Assembly: GCA_910583555.1 (NCBI GenBank)
Contig: CAJTXO010000007.1
Span: 62,001 to 126,000, forward strand
DNA length: 64,000 nt
Reading direction: 5' to 3'
Source: an uncultured Eubacterium sp.
Lineage (GTDB): Bacteria; Bacillota; Clostridia; Lachnospirales; Lachnospiraceae
Positions 39,245 to 46,889 of this stretch are shown here, one piece after another; positions within the stretch are counted from its first letter, which is position 1, and each line of letters begins with the position of its first letter. Position numbers and translations under genes: made by a program. The notes under the pieces were generated by a model, which saw only the letters and a list, made by a program, of their open reading frames with translations, was not told the DNA's origin and did no database searches.

Positions 39245-40867
39245 ATGAAGGTATTGGAAGGCAAAAGCGTGTACGGCGGCATAGCGATCGGCAGGATCTC
39301 GATCTTTGACAAGGGAGACCGCCAGGTAAAGCGGATCTCCATCGAGGATACGGCGGCGGAAATCAGGCGTTTTGACGAGGCGAAGGAGAAGGCGAAAAAG
39401 CAGCTGAAAGCGCTATATGAAAAAGCCCTACACGAGGTTGGTGAAGTCAACGCCATGATCTTTGACGTGCATCAGATGATGTTAGACGATCTGGATTATG
39501 TGGAATCCGTGACAAATATCATCGAGTCCCAGAATGTGAACGCGGAATTTGCCGTGGCAACGACCGGGGACAACCTTTCGCAGGTATTTGCCTCGATGGA
39601 GGACGCCTATATGAAAGAGAGGGCGGCGGACATCAAGGACATATCAAACCGAGTCATCCGGATCCTTCAGGGCAGAGAGGCAGACGGCCTGGACAGCGAC
39701 GAGCCGGTCATACTTGTGGCCGAAGATCTGGCTCCGAGTGAGACGGTTCAGCTAGATAAGAGCAAAGTGCTGTCCTTTGTAACAAGGCTCGGTTCCACAA
39801 ATTCCCATACGGCGATCCTCGCCCGGACCATGAATATTCCGGCGCTGATCGGCGTCGCTTACTCGGAGGACATGAATGGAAAGCTGGCGGTCGTCGATGG
39901 TTTCGAGGGAACGATCATCGTGGAGCCGGATGAAGATACGCTGCGGAAATACCAGAGCCGCAAGGAGGAAGAAGAAGATAAGAAAAAACTCCTGCAGGAA
40001 CTGAAAGGGAAAGAAACCGTGACGCTCGACGGCAGGAAGATCAATCTGTACGCCAATATCGGCAGTGTGTCGGATATCGCGAGCGTACTCGCCAATGACG
40101 CTGACGGCATCGGTCTGTTCCGAAGTGAGTTCCTCTATCTGGAGTCGGATACGTATCCGACCGAAGAAGAGCAATTTCAGGCATACCACACAGTTGCGGA
40201 GACGATGGCGGGAAAGAAGGTCATCATCCGCACACTGGATATCGGCGCGGATAAGCAGGTGGGTTATTTTCATCTGGGAAGAGAGGACAATCCGGCGATG
40301 GGATACCGCGCCATCCGCATCTGCCTCGATCAGCCGGATATTTTCAAAACCCAGCTGCGCGCTATTTACCGGGCCAGCCATTACGGCTTGATCTCCATCA
40401 TGTTCCCGATGATCATTTCCGTCGCTGAAGTGAAGAAGATCAAGGAGATCACCGAAGAGGTCAAAAAGGAGCTGGAGGCGCAGGGGATCCCCTATGGTGA
40501 GGTGGAACTGGGCGTCATGATCGAGACGCCGGCCGCCGCCATGATCAGTGATCTGCTGGCGAAGGAAGTTGACTTTTTCAGCATCGGGACCAATGATCTG
40601 ACGCAGTACACGCTGGCGATCGACCGGCAGAATCCGAAACTGGATGCCATTTATGATCCGCACCATGAGGCGGTGCTGCGCATGCTGCAAATGGTCGTGG
40701 ACAATGGCCACCGTGAGGGATGCTGGGTGGGCATCTGCGGAGAACTCGGCGCGGACCCCGCATTGACGGAGACATTTCTGCGCATGGGGATTGACGAATT
40801 ATCGGTGACGCCCTCGATGGTCCTGAAAGTCAGGGATGTGATCCGGCAGATCGACCTGTCGCAGTGA
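39245..40867 (+). CDS. ptsI: PTS enzyme I (phosphoenolpyruvate-protein phosphotransferase)
   Basis: The 540-residue enzyme starts the sugar phosphotransferase cascade by moving phosphate from PEP to HPr. The phosphorylated His188 lies in GSTNSHTAILARTM. The C-terminal PEP-binding barrel has GIGLFRSEFLY (about 292-302), FMIIS-type metal region and GTNDLTQYTLA (about 450-460) with the final GICGELGADP loop. Length is slightly shorter than E. coli (575). AACGGAGGCAGTTTGG precedes the ATG. No HPr gene is adjacent. Confidence 0.97.
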   Translation: MKVLEGKSVYGGIAIGRISIFDKGDRQVKRISIEDTAAEIRRFDEAKEKAKKQLKALYEKALHEVGEVNAMIFDVHQMMLDDLDYVESVTNIIESQNVNAEFAVATTGDNLSQVFASMEDAYMKERAADIKDISNRVIRILQGREADGLDSDEPVILVAEDLAPSETVQLDKSKVLSFVTRLGSTNSHTAILARTMNIPALIGVAYSEDMNGKLAVVDGFEGTIIVEPDEDTLRKYQSRKEEEEDKKKLLQELKGKETVTLDGRKINLYANIGSVSDIASVLANDADGIGLFRSEFLYLESDTYPTEEEQFQAYHTVAETMAGKKVIIRTLDIGADKQVGYFHLGREDNPAMGYRAIRICLDQPDIFKTQLRAIYRASHYGLISIMFPMIISVAEVKKIKEITEEVKKELEAQGIPYGEVELGVMIETPAAAMISDLLAKEVDFFSIGTNDLTQYTLAIDRQNPKLDAIYDPHHEAVLRMLQMVVDNGHREGCWVGICGELGADPALTETFLRMGIDELSVTPSMVLKVRDVIRQIDLSQ

Positions 40868-40937
40868 GGCAGGGGATCTGGCGGCTTCGGGATTTGGATT
40901 ACAGGGCGGAAAGAAAATATGAAGGAAGGTGAGTAAA

Positions 40938-41006
40938 ATGGATGCGTTGAGGAAAGAAGAATTATGTACGATAGATGATATTTATGCAGTGAAAATCTCC
41001 TGTTAA
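40938..41006 (+). pseudogene. 5' remnant of a Uma2-family gene
   Basis: After a good ribosome binding site (GAAGGAAGGTGAG), the frame codes for MDALRKEELCTIDDIYA and stops after 22 codons. This is the normal opening of Uma2-type proteins in this group (residues 1-17), and the rest is missing. It ends inside the ptsI-ribD spacer, just before the RFN promoter. Confidence 0.6.
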
Positions 41007-41022
41007 AAATATGTTGAACCCC

Positions 41023-41051
41023 TTGTAATACATAAAAATGTGTGCTATGAT
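41023..41051 (+). promoter_or_regulatory. Promoter of the riboflavin operon
   Basis: TTGTAA (41023-41028), a 17-base spacer and TATGAT (41046-41051) immediately upstream of the RFN element. Confidence 0.7.
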
Positions 41052-41060
41052 AGATATGTT

Positions 41061-41188
41061 GATTCTTCGGGGCGAGGTGAAATTCCTCACCGGCGGTTAC
41101 AGCCCGCGACCGGTATCGGACAGAGCAGTCGGATACCGCTGATTTGGTGAAATTCCAAAGCCGACAGTATAGTCTGGATGAGAGAAGA
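41061..41188 (+). promoter_or_regulatory. FMN riboswitch (RFN element)
   Basis: The conserved blocks of the RFN aptamer are all present in order: ggggcgaggtgaaattcc, caccggcggt, cagcccgcgac, ggtgaaattcc with aaagccgacagt and the closing agtctggatg. It senses FMN and, with the terminator at 41225-41253, should stop transcription of ribD-ribE-ribBA-ribH when FMN is high. Confidence 0.97.
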
Positions 41189-41224
41189 TGGTATCGGATT
41201 TTTTTGAATGGAGTAGATACTGCG

Positions 41225-41253
41225 GAACCCCGGAATTTTCGGGGTTCTTTTTT
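41225..41253 (+). terminator. Riboswitch expression-platform terminator
   Basis: GAACCCCG (41225-41232) pairs perfectly with CGGGGTTC (41240-41247) and is followed by six T. It ends 60 bases before ribD and fits the riboswitch model for premature termination. Confidence 0.9.
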
Positions 41254-41313
41254 GCAAGTGGAATATTAGCGAGTAGAACAATTGTCATTTACAGAACCGG
41301 AATGGAGGACACG

Positions 41314-42504
41314 ATGGATCGTAATGAAGCATGTCATGAAACGTATATGAAACGAGCGCTCGAACTGGCACAGACCGCGATGGGGCGCACGTCCCCGAAT
41401 CCGATGGTCGGATGCGTCGTCGTAAAAAACGGGAGCATCGTGGCGGAGGGATGTCATGAGAAATACGGGGCGTTCCACGCAGAGCGTAACGCGCTGACAA
41501 AGTGTGCCGGGGATGTGAGCGGCGCCGATCTTTACGTGACGCTCGAGCCGTGCTGCCATCAGGGAAAAACGCCGCCCTGTACGGATATTATCATCGAAAA
41601 ACGGATCAGGCGCGTATTTGTCGGGGCGATGGATCCGAATCCAAAGGTGGCGGGGAACGGCGTCAGGATCCTGCGGGAGCATGGAATCGAAGTTGTGCCC
41701 GGGGTGTTGGAACAGGAGTGCCTGGCGCTCAACGAGATCTTTTTTCACTACATCCGCTCCGGCGTTCCATTTGTGGCGATGAAATACGCGATGACACTTG
41801 ACGGAAAGATCGCGGCGTGTACGGGCGACTCAAAGTGGGTCACGGGCGAAAAGGCCAGGGAACACGTGCAGCTGCTGCGGAAAAAGTACGCGTCGATCAT
41901 GGTCGGTGTCGATACGGTCATAGCGGACGATCCGATGCTGAACTGCCGGATGTGGGAGGGCGTGGATCCCGTGCGGGTGATCTGTGATTCCCATTTGCGC
42001 ATTCCGCTGGAAAGCCAGATCGTCCGGACGGCGGGGGACATAAAGACCATTGTGGCGTACGCGGGAGGAGTGGACGGACAGAAGGCGCGAGAACTGGAAA
42101 TGTGGGGACAGAAAGCGCGAAAGATGGAAACGTGTGAACTGGAAAAGCAGGAACAGAAAGTACGCCAATTGGAAGCTTCCGGCCTGGAATTGCTGAAAGC
42201 GGGGGACGGAAGCCGGGTGTCGCTGGAGGAGTTGATCCGGCAGTTAGGCAGGAGGAATATTGACAGCGTGCTGGTCGAGGGCGGCGGCAGCATTCACGGT
42301 TCGCTGCTGGAGACGGGGCTTGTCAACCGGGTTTATGCGTATATCGCGCCGAAACTGATCGGCGGGGAGAAGGCGAAATCCCCGGTAGAGGGAAACGGGA
42401 TCCGCGAGATGGCGGCGGCGAAGCGACTGTCCGGTATGACCGTGATGCAGCTAGGAGAGGATTTGTGCGTGACCGGGCTTCTAAAAAATGGACGGGTTAA
42501 GTAA
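41314..42504 (+). CDS. ribD: RibD deaminase/reductase with an inserted repeat coil
   Basis: The 396-residue bifunctional enzyme performs the second and third steps of riboflavin synthesis. The deaminase part (residues 1-145) has HAERNAL and the zinc-binding LEPCCHQGKTPPC. The reductase part follows (about 150-390, MTLDGKIAACTGDSKWV then VLVEGGGSIHGSLLETGLV). An extra segment of about 35 residues (252-287: QKARELEMWGQKARKMETC then EQKVRQLEASG) sits between the reductase strands; it has repeated Gln-Lys-x-Arg-x-Leu-Glu units and is absent in ordinary RibD. Start ATG 41314 follows GGAGGACACG. Confidence 0.95.
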   Translation: MDRNEACHETYMKRALELAQTAMGRTSPNPMVGCVVVKNGSIVAEGCHEKYGAFHAERNALTKCAGDVSGADLYVTLEPCCHQGKTPPCTDIIIEKRIRRVFVGAMDPNPKVAGNGVRILREHGIEVVPGVLEQECLALNEIFFHYIRSGVPFVAMKYAMTLDGKIAACTGDSKWVTGEKAREHVQLLRKKYASIMVGVDTVIADDPMLNCRMWEGVDPVRVICDSHLRIPLESQIVRTAGDIKTIVAYAGGVDGQKARELEMWGQKARKMETCELEKQEQKVRQLEASGLELLKAGDGSRVSLEELIRQLGRRNIDSVLVEGGGSIHGSLLETGLVNRVYAYIAPKLIGGEKAKSPVEGNGIREMAAAKRLSGMTVMQLGEDLCVTGLLKNGRVK

Positions 42505-42526
42505 GAGCGAAAAGTGAGGAACGGAT

Positions 42527-43189
42527 ATGTTTACAGGAATCATTGAGGAAATTGGAACGATCGGATCCGTCCGCAAGGGGACGCAGTCGGCGGTTCTCGA
42601 GATCCGGTGCAGCCATGTACTGGAGGGAACAAAGATCGGGGACAGCATTGCGGTAAATGGCGTTTGTCTGACCGTCACAGGTCTGAGCGGGCATGGATTT
42701 ACGGCGGATGTCATGGCCGAAACGATGGCGCGCAGCTCCCTGAGGATGCTGGGGAAGAACAGCCGCGTGAACCTCGAACGGGCGATGGCAGCGGACGGCC
42801 GGTTTGGCGGCCATATTGTGGCGGGCCATATCGACGGCACGGGGAAGGTGATGGATATTACAAGGGATGAAACCGCGGTCTGGTACCGGATCGCGGCGGC
42901 GGAAAACATTCTCCGGTATGTCGTGGAAAAAGGTTCCATCGCCATCGACGGCATTAGTTTAACGGTCGCGCGCGTGACGGACAGGGATTTTTCCGTATCG
43001 GTCATCCCGCACACGCAGGGACAGACAAATCTGGCGGACCGGCAGAGCGGGGATATGGTGAACCTGGAATGCGACATGGTGGGAAAATACATTGAAAAAC
43101 TGTGCCGTACGGACGCCGGACCGGCAGAAAGCCGTTTGGAGCAGAGCCGTCTGTCGGAAGAATTTCTCATGAAAAACGGGTTTATGTAA
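42527..43189 (+). CDS. ribE: Riboflavin synthase alpha chain
   Basis: The 220-residue enzyme joins two lumazine molecules into riboflavin. The twofold domain repeat is seen: the N-terminal half begins MFTGIIEEIGTIGSV and has GDSIAVNGVCLTV, the second half starts with GHIDGTGKVMDI and contains IDGISLTV. The TGTNEIT-type hinge is not retained exactly. The last 25 residues (about 195-220) extend beyond the usual end. It lies 22 bases behind ribD, in operon order. Confidence 0.97.
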   Translation: MFTGIIEEIGTIGSVRKGTQSAVLEIRCSHVLEGTKIGDSIAVNGVCLTVTGLSGHGFTADVMAETMARSSLRMLGKNSRVNLERAMAADGRFGGHIVAGHIDGTGKVMDITRDETAVWYRIAAAENILRYVVEKGSIAIDGISLTVARVTDRDFSVSVIPHTQGQTNLADRQSGDMVNLECDMVGKYIEKLCRTDAGPAESRLEQSRLSEEFLMKNGFM

Positions 43190-43255
43190 GAAAAATGGGA
43201 AAGATAAGAGGTTAGGTAAGGGGTTAGGCAGATAGAAGAAAGGAAGGTTGGAACA

Positions 43256-44476
43256 ATGGCGGACGAACAGTTTGGTAAGCTGGAGCAGGCACTGCAGGAT
43301 CTGAGGGACGGGAAGCTGATCCTTGTCATCGATGATCCGGAGAGGGAAAACGAGGGGGACCTGATCTGCGCGGCGGAACACGCCACGCCGGAAAATGTCA
43401 ACGCGATGGCGAGCCTTGCCAAAGGATTGATCTGTATGCCGATGAGCCGGGAGCGCTGTGAGCTGCTCGGTCTTTCGCAGATGGTGGAGGTGAATACGGA
43501 CAATCACGCCACGGCGTTTACCGTGTCGATCGACCATGTGGAAACGACGACGGGAATATCCGCGTTTGAGCGGTCGCTGACGGCGGTGAAGACCGTGGAA
43601 GACGGCGTACGGCCCGAAGAGTTCCGGAGGCCCGGGCACATGTTCCCGCTCGAGGCCAGGCAGGGCGGTGTGCTGAAGCGCGCGGGACACACCGAGGCGA
43701 CGGTCGATCTCATGAAGCTGGCGGGATTAAAAGACTGCGGCCTCTGCTGTGAGATCATGCGGGAGGACGGGACGATGATGCGGACGACCGAGCTTCTCTC
43801 GTTTGCGAAAGAACACGGTTACACGGTGATCACGGTCGAGGAGATCATACGCAGGCGTCTGGAGACGGAAAGTCTCGTGCGCAAAGAGGCAAAGGCGAAA
43901 CTGCCCACGAAATTTGGGGAATTTGACATACACGGCTATGAAAATAAACTGAACGGCGAACACCACGTAGCGCTTACGATGGGGGATGTATCGGACGGGG
44001 AGCCGATTCTGTGCCGCGTGCACTCGGAGTGCCTGACCGGTGACGTCTTTGGCTCCAAACGGTGCGACTGCGGGGAGCAGCTCGAGAGCGCGATGAAAAT
44101 GATCGCTGCCGAGGGACGCGGCATTCTTCTCTATATGCGGCAGGAGGGCCGGGGGATCGGCCTGATCAACAAATTGAAGGCGTACGAGCTGCAGGAACAG
44201 GGGTACGACACGGTCGAGGCCAATATCAAGCTCGGTTTTGCGCCGGATCTGCGCGAATACGGCATTGGCGCGCAGATTTTGTGCGATCTCGGCGTGAAAC
44301 AGCTGCGGCTGCTGACGAACAATCCGACCAAGATCGCCGGATTGAGCGGATACGGCATCCGCATCGTGGAGCGTGTCCCGATCCAGATCGCGCCGGGCAA
44401 AGAAGATTTTAAATATCTGCTGACAAAGCAGGAAAAAATGCAGCATATGACGAATTATCAGAGGCCGCAGAGTTGA
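43256..44476 (+). CDS. ribBA: Bifunctional DHBP synthase/GTP cyclohydrolase II
   Basis: This 406-residue fusion makes both starting compounds for riboflavin. The N-terminal DHBP synthase (1-205) has DDPERENEGDLI (22-33), RPGHMFPLEA and AGHTEATVDL. The C-terminal GTP cyclohydrolase II (206-406) has HSECLTGDVFGSKRCDCGEQL (zinc cysteines, quoted here as CLTGDVFGSKRCDCG) and RQEGRGIGLINKL, and TNNPTKIAGLSGYG. AAAGGAAGG precedes the ATG. It is third in the RFN operon. Confidence 0.97.
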   Translation: MADEQFGKLEQALQDLRDGKLILVIDDPERENEGDLICAAEHATPENVNAMASLAKGLICMPMSRERCELLGLSQMVEVNTDNHATAFTVSIDHVETTTGISAFERSLTAVKTVEDGVRPEEFRRPGHMFPLEARQGGVLKRAGHTEATVDLMKLAGLKDCGLCCEIMREDGTMMRTTELLSFAKEHGYTVITVEEIIRRRLETESLVRKEAKAKLPTKFGEFDIHGYENKLNGEHHVALTMGDVSDGEPILCRVHSECLTGDVFGSKRCDCGEQLESAMKMIAAEGRGILLYMRQEGRGIGLINKLKAYELQEQGYDTVEANIKLGFAPDLREYGIGAQILCDLGVKQLRLLTNNPTKIAGLSGYGIRIVERVPIQIAPGKEDFKYLLTKQEKMQHMTNYQRPQS

Positions 44477-44499
44477 TTTTGTGACAGAGTAAAGGCGTT

Positions 44500-44528
44500 C
44501 GCCCAAATGGGCGTTCGCCCGAAGGGCG
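44500..44528 (+). repeat. Twin stem-loops between ribBA and ribH
   Basis: CGCCC-AAAT-GGGCG (44500-44513) is followed by CGCCC-GAA-GGGCG (44516-44528) on nearly the same sequence. No T-tract follows; the structures may separate mRNA stability or pause before ribH. Confidence 0.5.
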
Positions 44529-44567
44529 TTATTCCGATGCGAAAATGTATAGAAATGGAGGAAGATC

Positions 44568-45035
44568 ATGAAGATTTTAGAAGGAAATGTAGTAGGAAAA
44601 GGAATGAAGGTGGGCATCGTAGCTGCCCGGTTTAACGAATTTATCGTATCGAAGCTCGTGGGCGGCGCGGAGGACGCGCTTCGCAGACATGATGTCGATA
44701 CGGAAAGCGATGTTGAGCTGGCGTGGGTGCCGGGCGCATTTGAAATCCCGCTGACGGCGCAGAAGATGGCAGAATCCGGAAAATACGATGCGGTCATCTG
44801 TCTCGGAGCAGTGATCAAGGGTTCGACGACGCACTATGATTATGTATGTGCCGAGGTCAGCAAGGGAGTGGCATCCGTTGGGCTGAAAACGGGCGTGCCT
44901 ACGATCTTCGGCGTTCTCACGACCGACAATATCGAGCAGGCGATCGAGCGCGCCGGGACGAAGGCCGGAAATAAAGGTTACGACGCGGCGACGACGGCGA
45001 TCGAGATGGTAAATCTGATGAAACAGTTTTCGTAA
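44568..45035 (+). CDS. ribH: 6,7-dimethyl-8-ribityllumazine synthase
   Basis: The 155-residue enzyme makes lumazine for RibE. It has the family's VAARFNEFIVSKLVGGAEDAL, WVPGAFEIPLTAQKM and VICLGAVIKGSTTHYDYV. Length and pattern are complete. GGAGGAAGATC precedes the ATG. It is the last gene of the RFN operon; the following radical SAM gene starts 23 bases after its stop. Confidence 0.97.
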   Translation: MKILEGNVVGKGMKVGIVAARFNEFIVSKLVGGAEDALRRHDVDTESDVELAWVPGAFEIPLTAQKMAESGKYDAVICLGAVIKGSTTHYDYVCAEVSKGVASVGLKTGVPTIFGVLTTDNIEQAIERAGTKAGNKGYDAATTAIEMVNLMKQFS

Positions 45036-45057
45036 GGGCGGATGGGAGTGACGGATT

Positions 45058-45663
45058 GTGATGACGATTTTATATGCTTTATATGGAAACCTGTATGTGA
45101 ATATGACGAACCGCTGTCCGTGCGCGTGTACGTTCTGCCTGCGGAACAACGGGGATGAGTTGAATGGATCGGGCAGCCTGTGGCTGGAGAGGGAACCGGA
45201 CGTCGCCGAAGTAAAGGCGGCCTTTGACCAGTTCCCGCCGGACAGCTTTCAGGATATCGTGTTCTGCGGATACGGGGAGCCGACCGAGCGGCTGGAAGAT
45301 CTGTTGGAGGTCGCCGCCTTCGCAAAAAAGAAATTTGGCAAAAAGATCCGCGTCAACACGAACGGACTGGCAAACCTTATTCATGGAAAAGACGTCACGC
45401 CGATGTTTGAGGGGATTGTCGATGTCGTGTCGATCAGTCTGAACACGCCGGACCCGGAAGAGTATCTCCGGCTGACGAGGAGCCGGTTTGGAAAGGGTTC
45501 GTTTGAGGCGATGCTGGCGTTTGCCCGCGATGTAAAAAAATATGTCTCCAGCGTCGTTTTGACGACAGTGGAGACAACGATCACGAAAGACGAAGAGGAG
45601 CGGTGCAAAAAGATCTGTGAAGACCTCGGTGTCACATACCGCATTCGGTCTTTCGAGAAATAA
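45058..45663 (+). CDS. Radical SAM protein, TatD-associated type
   Basis: The 201-residue protein has C20-x3-C24-x2-C27 in NRCPCACTFCLRNN, and then GYGEPTE (about 78-84) and VSISLNT (about 125-131), typical of the small radical SAM family found beside TatD nucleases. The substrate is unknown. It begins with a GTG at 45058 (ATG at 45061 also possible) behind GGGAG. The stop lies inside the first unit of a 77-bp tandem duplication; the last residues are FEK. Confidence 0.8.
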   Translation: MMTILYALYGNLYVNMTNRCPCACTFCLRNNGDELNGSGSLWLEREPDVAEVKAAFDQFPPDSFQDIVFCGYGEPTERLEDLLEVAAFAKKKFGKKIRVNTNGLANLIHGKDVTPMFEGIVDVVSISLNTPDPEEYLRLTRSRFGKGSFEAMLAFARDVKKYVSSVVLTTVETTITKDEEERCKKICEDLGVTYRIRSFEK

Positions 45664-45804
45664 CAAATACGATCTGACGTTTAATTTGGGATGTTCCAAG
45701 TCCCGTAGCCGATCAGTTTTCGCAGCATTTCGAGAAATAACAAATACGATCTGACGTTTAATTTGGGATGTTCCAAGTCCCGTAGCCGATCAGTTTTCGC
45801 AGCA
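45651..45804. repeat. 77-bp perfect tandem duplication
   Basis: Units 45651-45727 and 45728-45804 are identical. The unit carries the radical SAM gene's last codons and stop and the last 15 codons of the convergent LysR gene. A short direct repeat TCGAGAAAT flanks both units, so the duplication probably arose by slippage between such repeats. Confidence 0.95.
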
Positions 45805-46729
45805 TCTCGAGAAATTTTTTCGTTGCCGCGGACACATCCCGGCCGATGCGTATGGCAAAGACGATGTTTTGCGTGGCGTGGATATAATCCAGTTTGTAGT
45901 AGTTGAGATGGCTTTTGAAACCGCCGTGAAAAATGAGGGAATCCGGGATGATCGCGACCGAGATCCCCTCATCGGCCCAGCGGAACGCCGTTTCGATATT
46001 GTCCACGGTAGAGATGTATTTTGGCGTAAAAGAAGCTTCGCGCAAAATGTCGGAATGGCATTTATAAAAGCTGTTGCCGGGTTTTACGCCGATCATATGG
46101 ATGTGTTCACACTGGTCGAGGGAGGCGGGAGCCGCCTGGAAAAAGGCAGGCGTCTCGTTTCCGATATCTTCTGCTGTGAGGGCGTTGCTGCCCAGCGCGT
46201 CATTCAAAGGATGCTCTTCTGGGACAGCTAGATAATGCGCTTCTGTAAACAGTGTTTCGCAGTGGAACAGATTCTTTTCGAAATAATCATTTTCAATACA
46301 AAAATCGATCTTGCCCGATTCGAGACTGGCTTTCAGCCGGTTTACGTTGTCGGTCATGATTTCCAGTTCAACGCCGGGATAGGTCGAAATAAATTCCTTG
46401 ATCACTTTGGGGAGAAGATGGGTTGCCCGGAAGGAGGATGTTCCGATCACTAGCTTTCCGGTGCGCAGTTCTGTCAGATCGGTAAGCTGGCGCTGAAAAT
46501 TCACATAGTCCTGTTTTACTTTCTGTAATGCTTTTACATATAGTTCGCCTTCCGGCGTGAGGGTGATCGGGCCGTTTCCCCTGTTAAAGATCGTGATCCT
46601 CAATTGCTGTTCTTTCTTTCGCACGTACTGGCTGAGCGCGGACTGCGTCATAAAGAGCTGCTCGGCCGCTTTGGAGAAATTTTTTTCCCTGGCAAGTGTA
46701 AGTATATATTCAATGTGCTGCATATTCAT
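45758..46729 (-). CDS. LysR-family transcriptional regulator
   Basis: The protein (323 residues from ATG 46729) has the LysR-type HTH at residues 3-60 (LTLAREKNFSKAAEQLFMTQSALSQYVRKKE, shown as NFSKAAEQLFMTQSALSQY). The effector domain follows (about 90-320: KLVIGTSSFRATHLLPKVI) and ends at GYGTWNIPN. It regulates an unknown target, perhaps the divergent esterase gene. GGAGG stands 7 bases before the ATG. Its 3' end is duplicated in the 77-bp repeat, giving an extra silent copy of the C-terminus beyond the stop. Confidence 0.9.
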   Translation of the reverse strand: MNMQHIEYILTLAREKNFSKAAEQLFMTQSALSQYVRKKEQQLRITIFNRGNGPITLTPEGELYVKALQKVKQDYVNFQRQLTDLTELRTGKLVIGTSSFRATHLLPKVIKEFISTYPGVELEIMTDNVNRLKASLESGKIDFCIENDYFEKNLFHCETLFTEAHYLAVPEEHPLNDALGSNALTAEDIGNETPAFFQAAPASLDQCEHIHMIGVKPGNSFYKCHSDILREASFTPKYISTVDNIETAFRWADEGISVAIIPDSLIFHGGFKSHLNYYKLDYIHATQNIVFAIRIGRDVSAATKKFLEMLRKLIGYGTWNIPN

Positions 46730-46752
46730 CCTCATACCTCCTCACAAAAACT

Positions 46753-46781
46753 ATTATACCGAAACCAATTTTAAAACTCAA
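46753..46781 (-). promoter_or_regulatory. Promoter of the LysR gene
   Basis: On the minus strand TTGAGT (46776-46781), a 17-base spacer and TATAAT (46753-46758). It is divergent from the esterase promoter. Confidence 0.75.
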
Positions 46782-46817
46782 TAAGTTTTTTTAATATAAG
46801 GTATCAAAAATCGAAGA

Positions 46818-46846
46818 TAGACATGAATCCGGAATTCCTGTATAAT
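46818..46846 (+). promoter_or_regulatory. Promoter of the esterase gene
   Basis: TAGACA (46818-46823), a 17-base spacer and TATAAT (46841-46846). It lies 37 bases from the divergent LysR -35 box, so the regulator could control both. Confidence 0.7.
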
Positions 46847-46889
46847 ACAGATAAGTTTAACCATACAATAATCATTTGGAGGTATACTT

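Noticed and set aside
39752..40711. A 319-codon minus-strand frame opposite ptsI
   Set aside because: The plus strand encodes a complete enzyme I. The minus frame has no start signal and no recognisable protein pattern.
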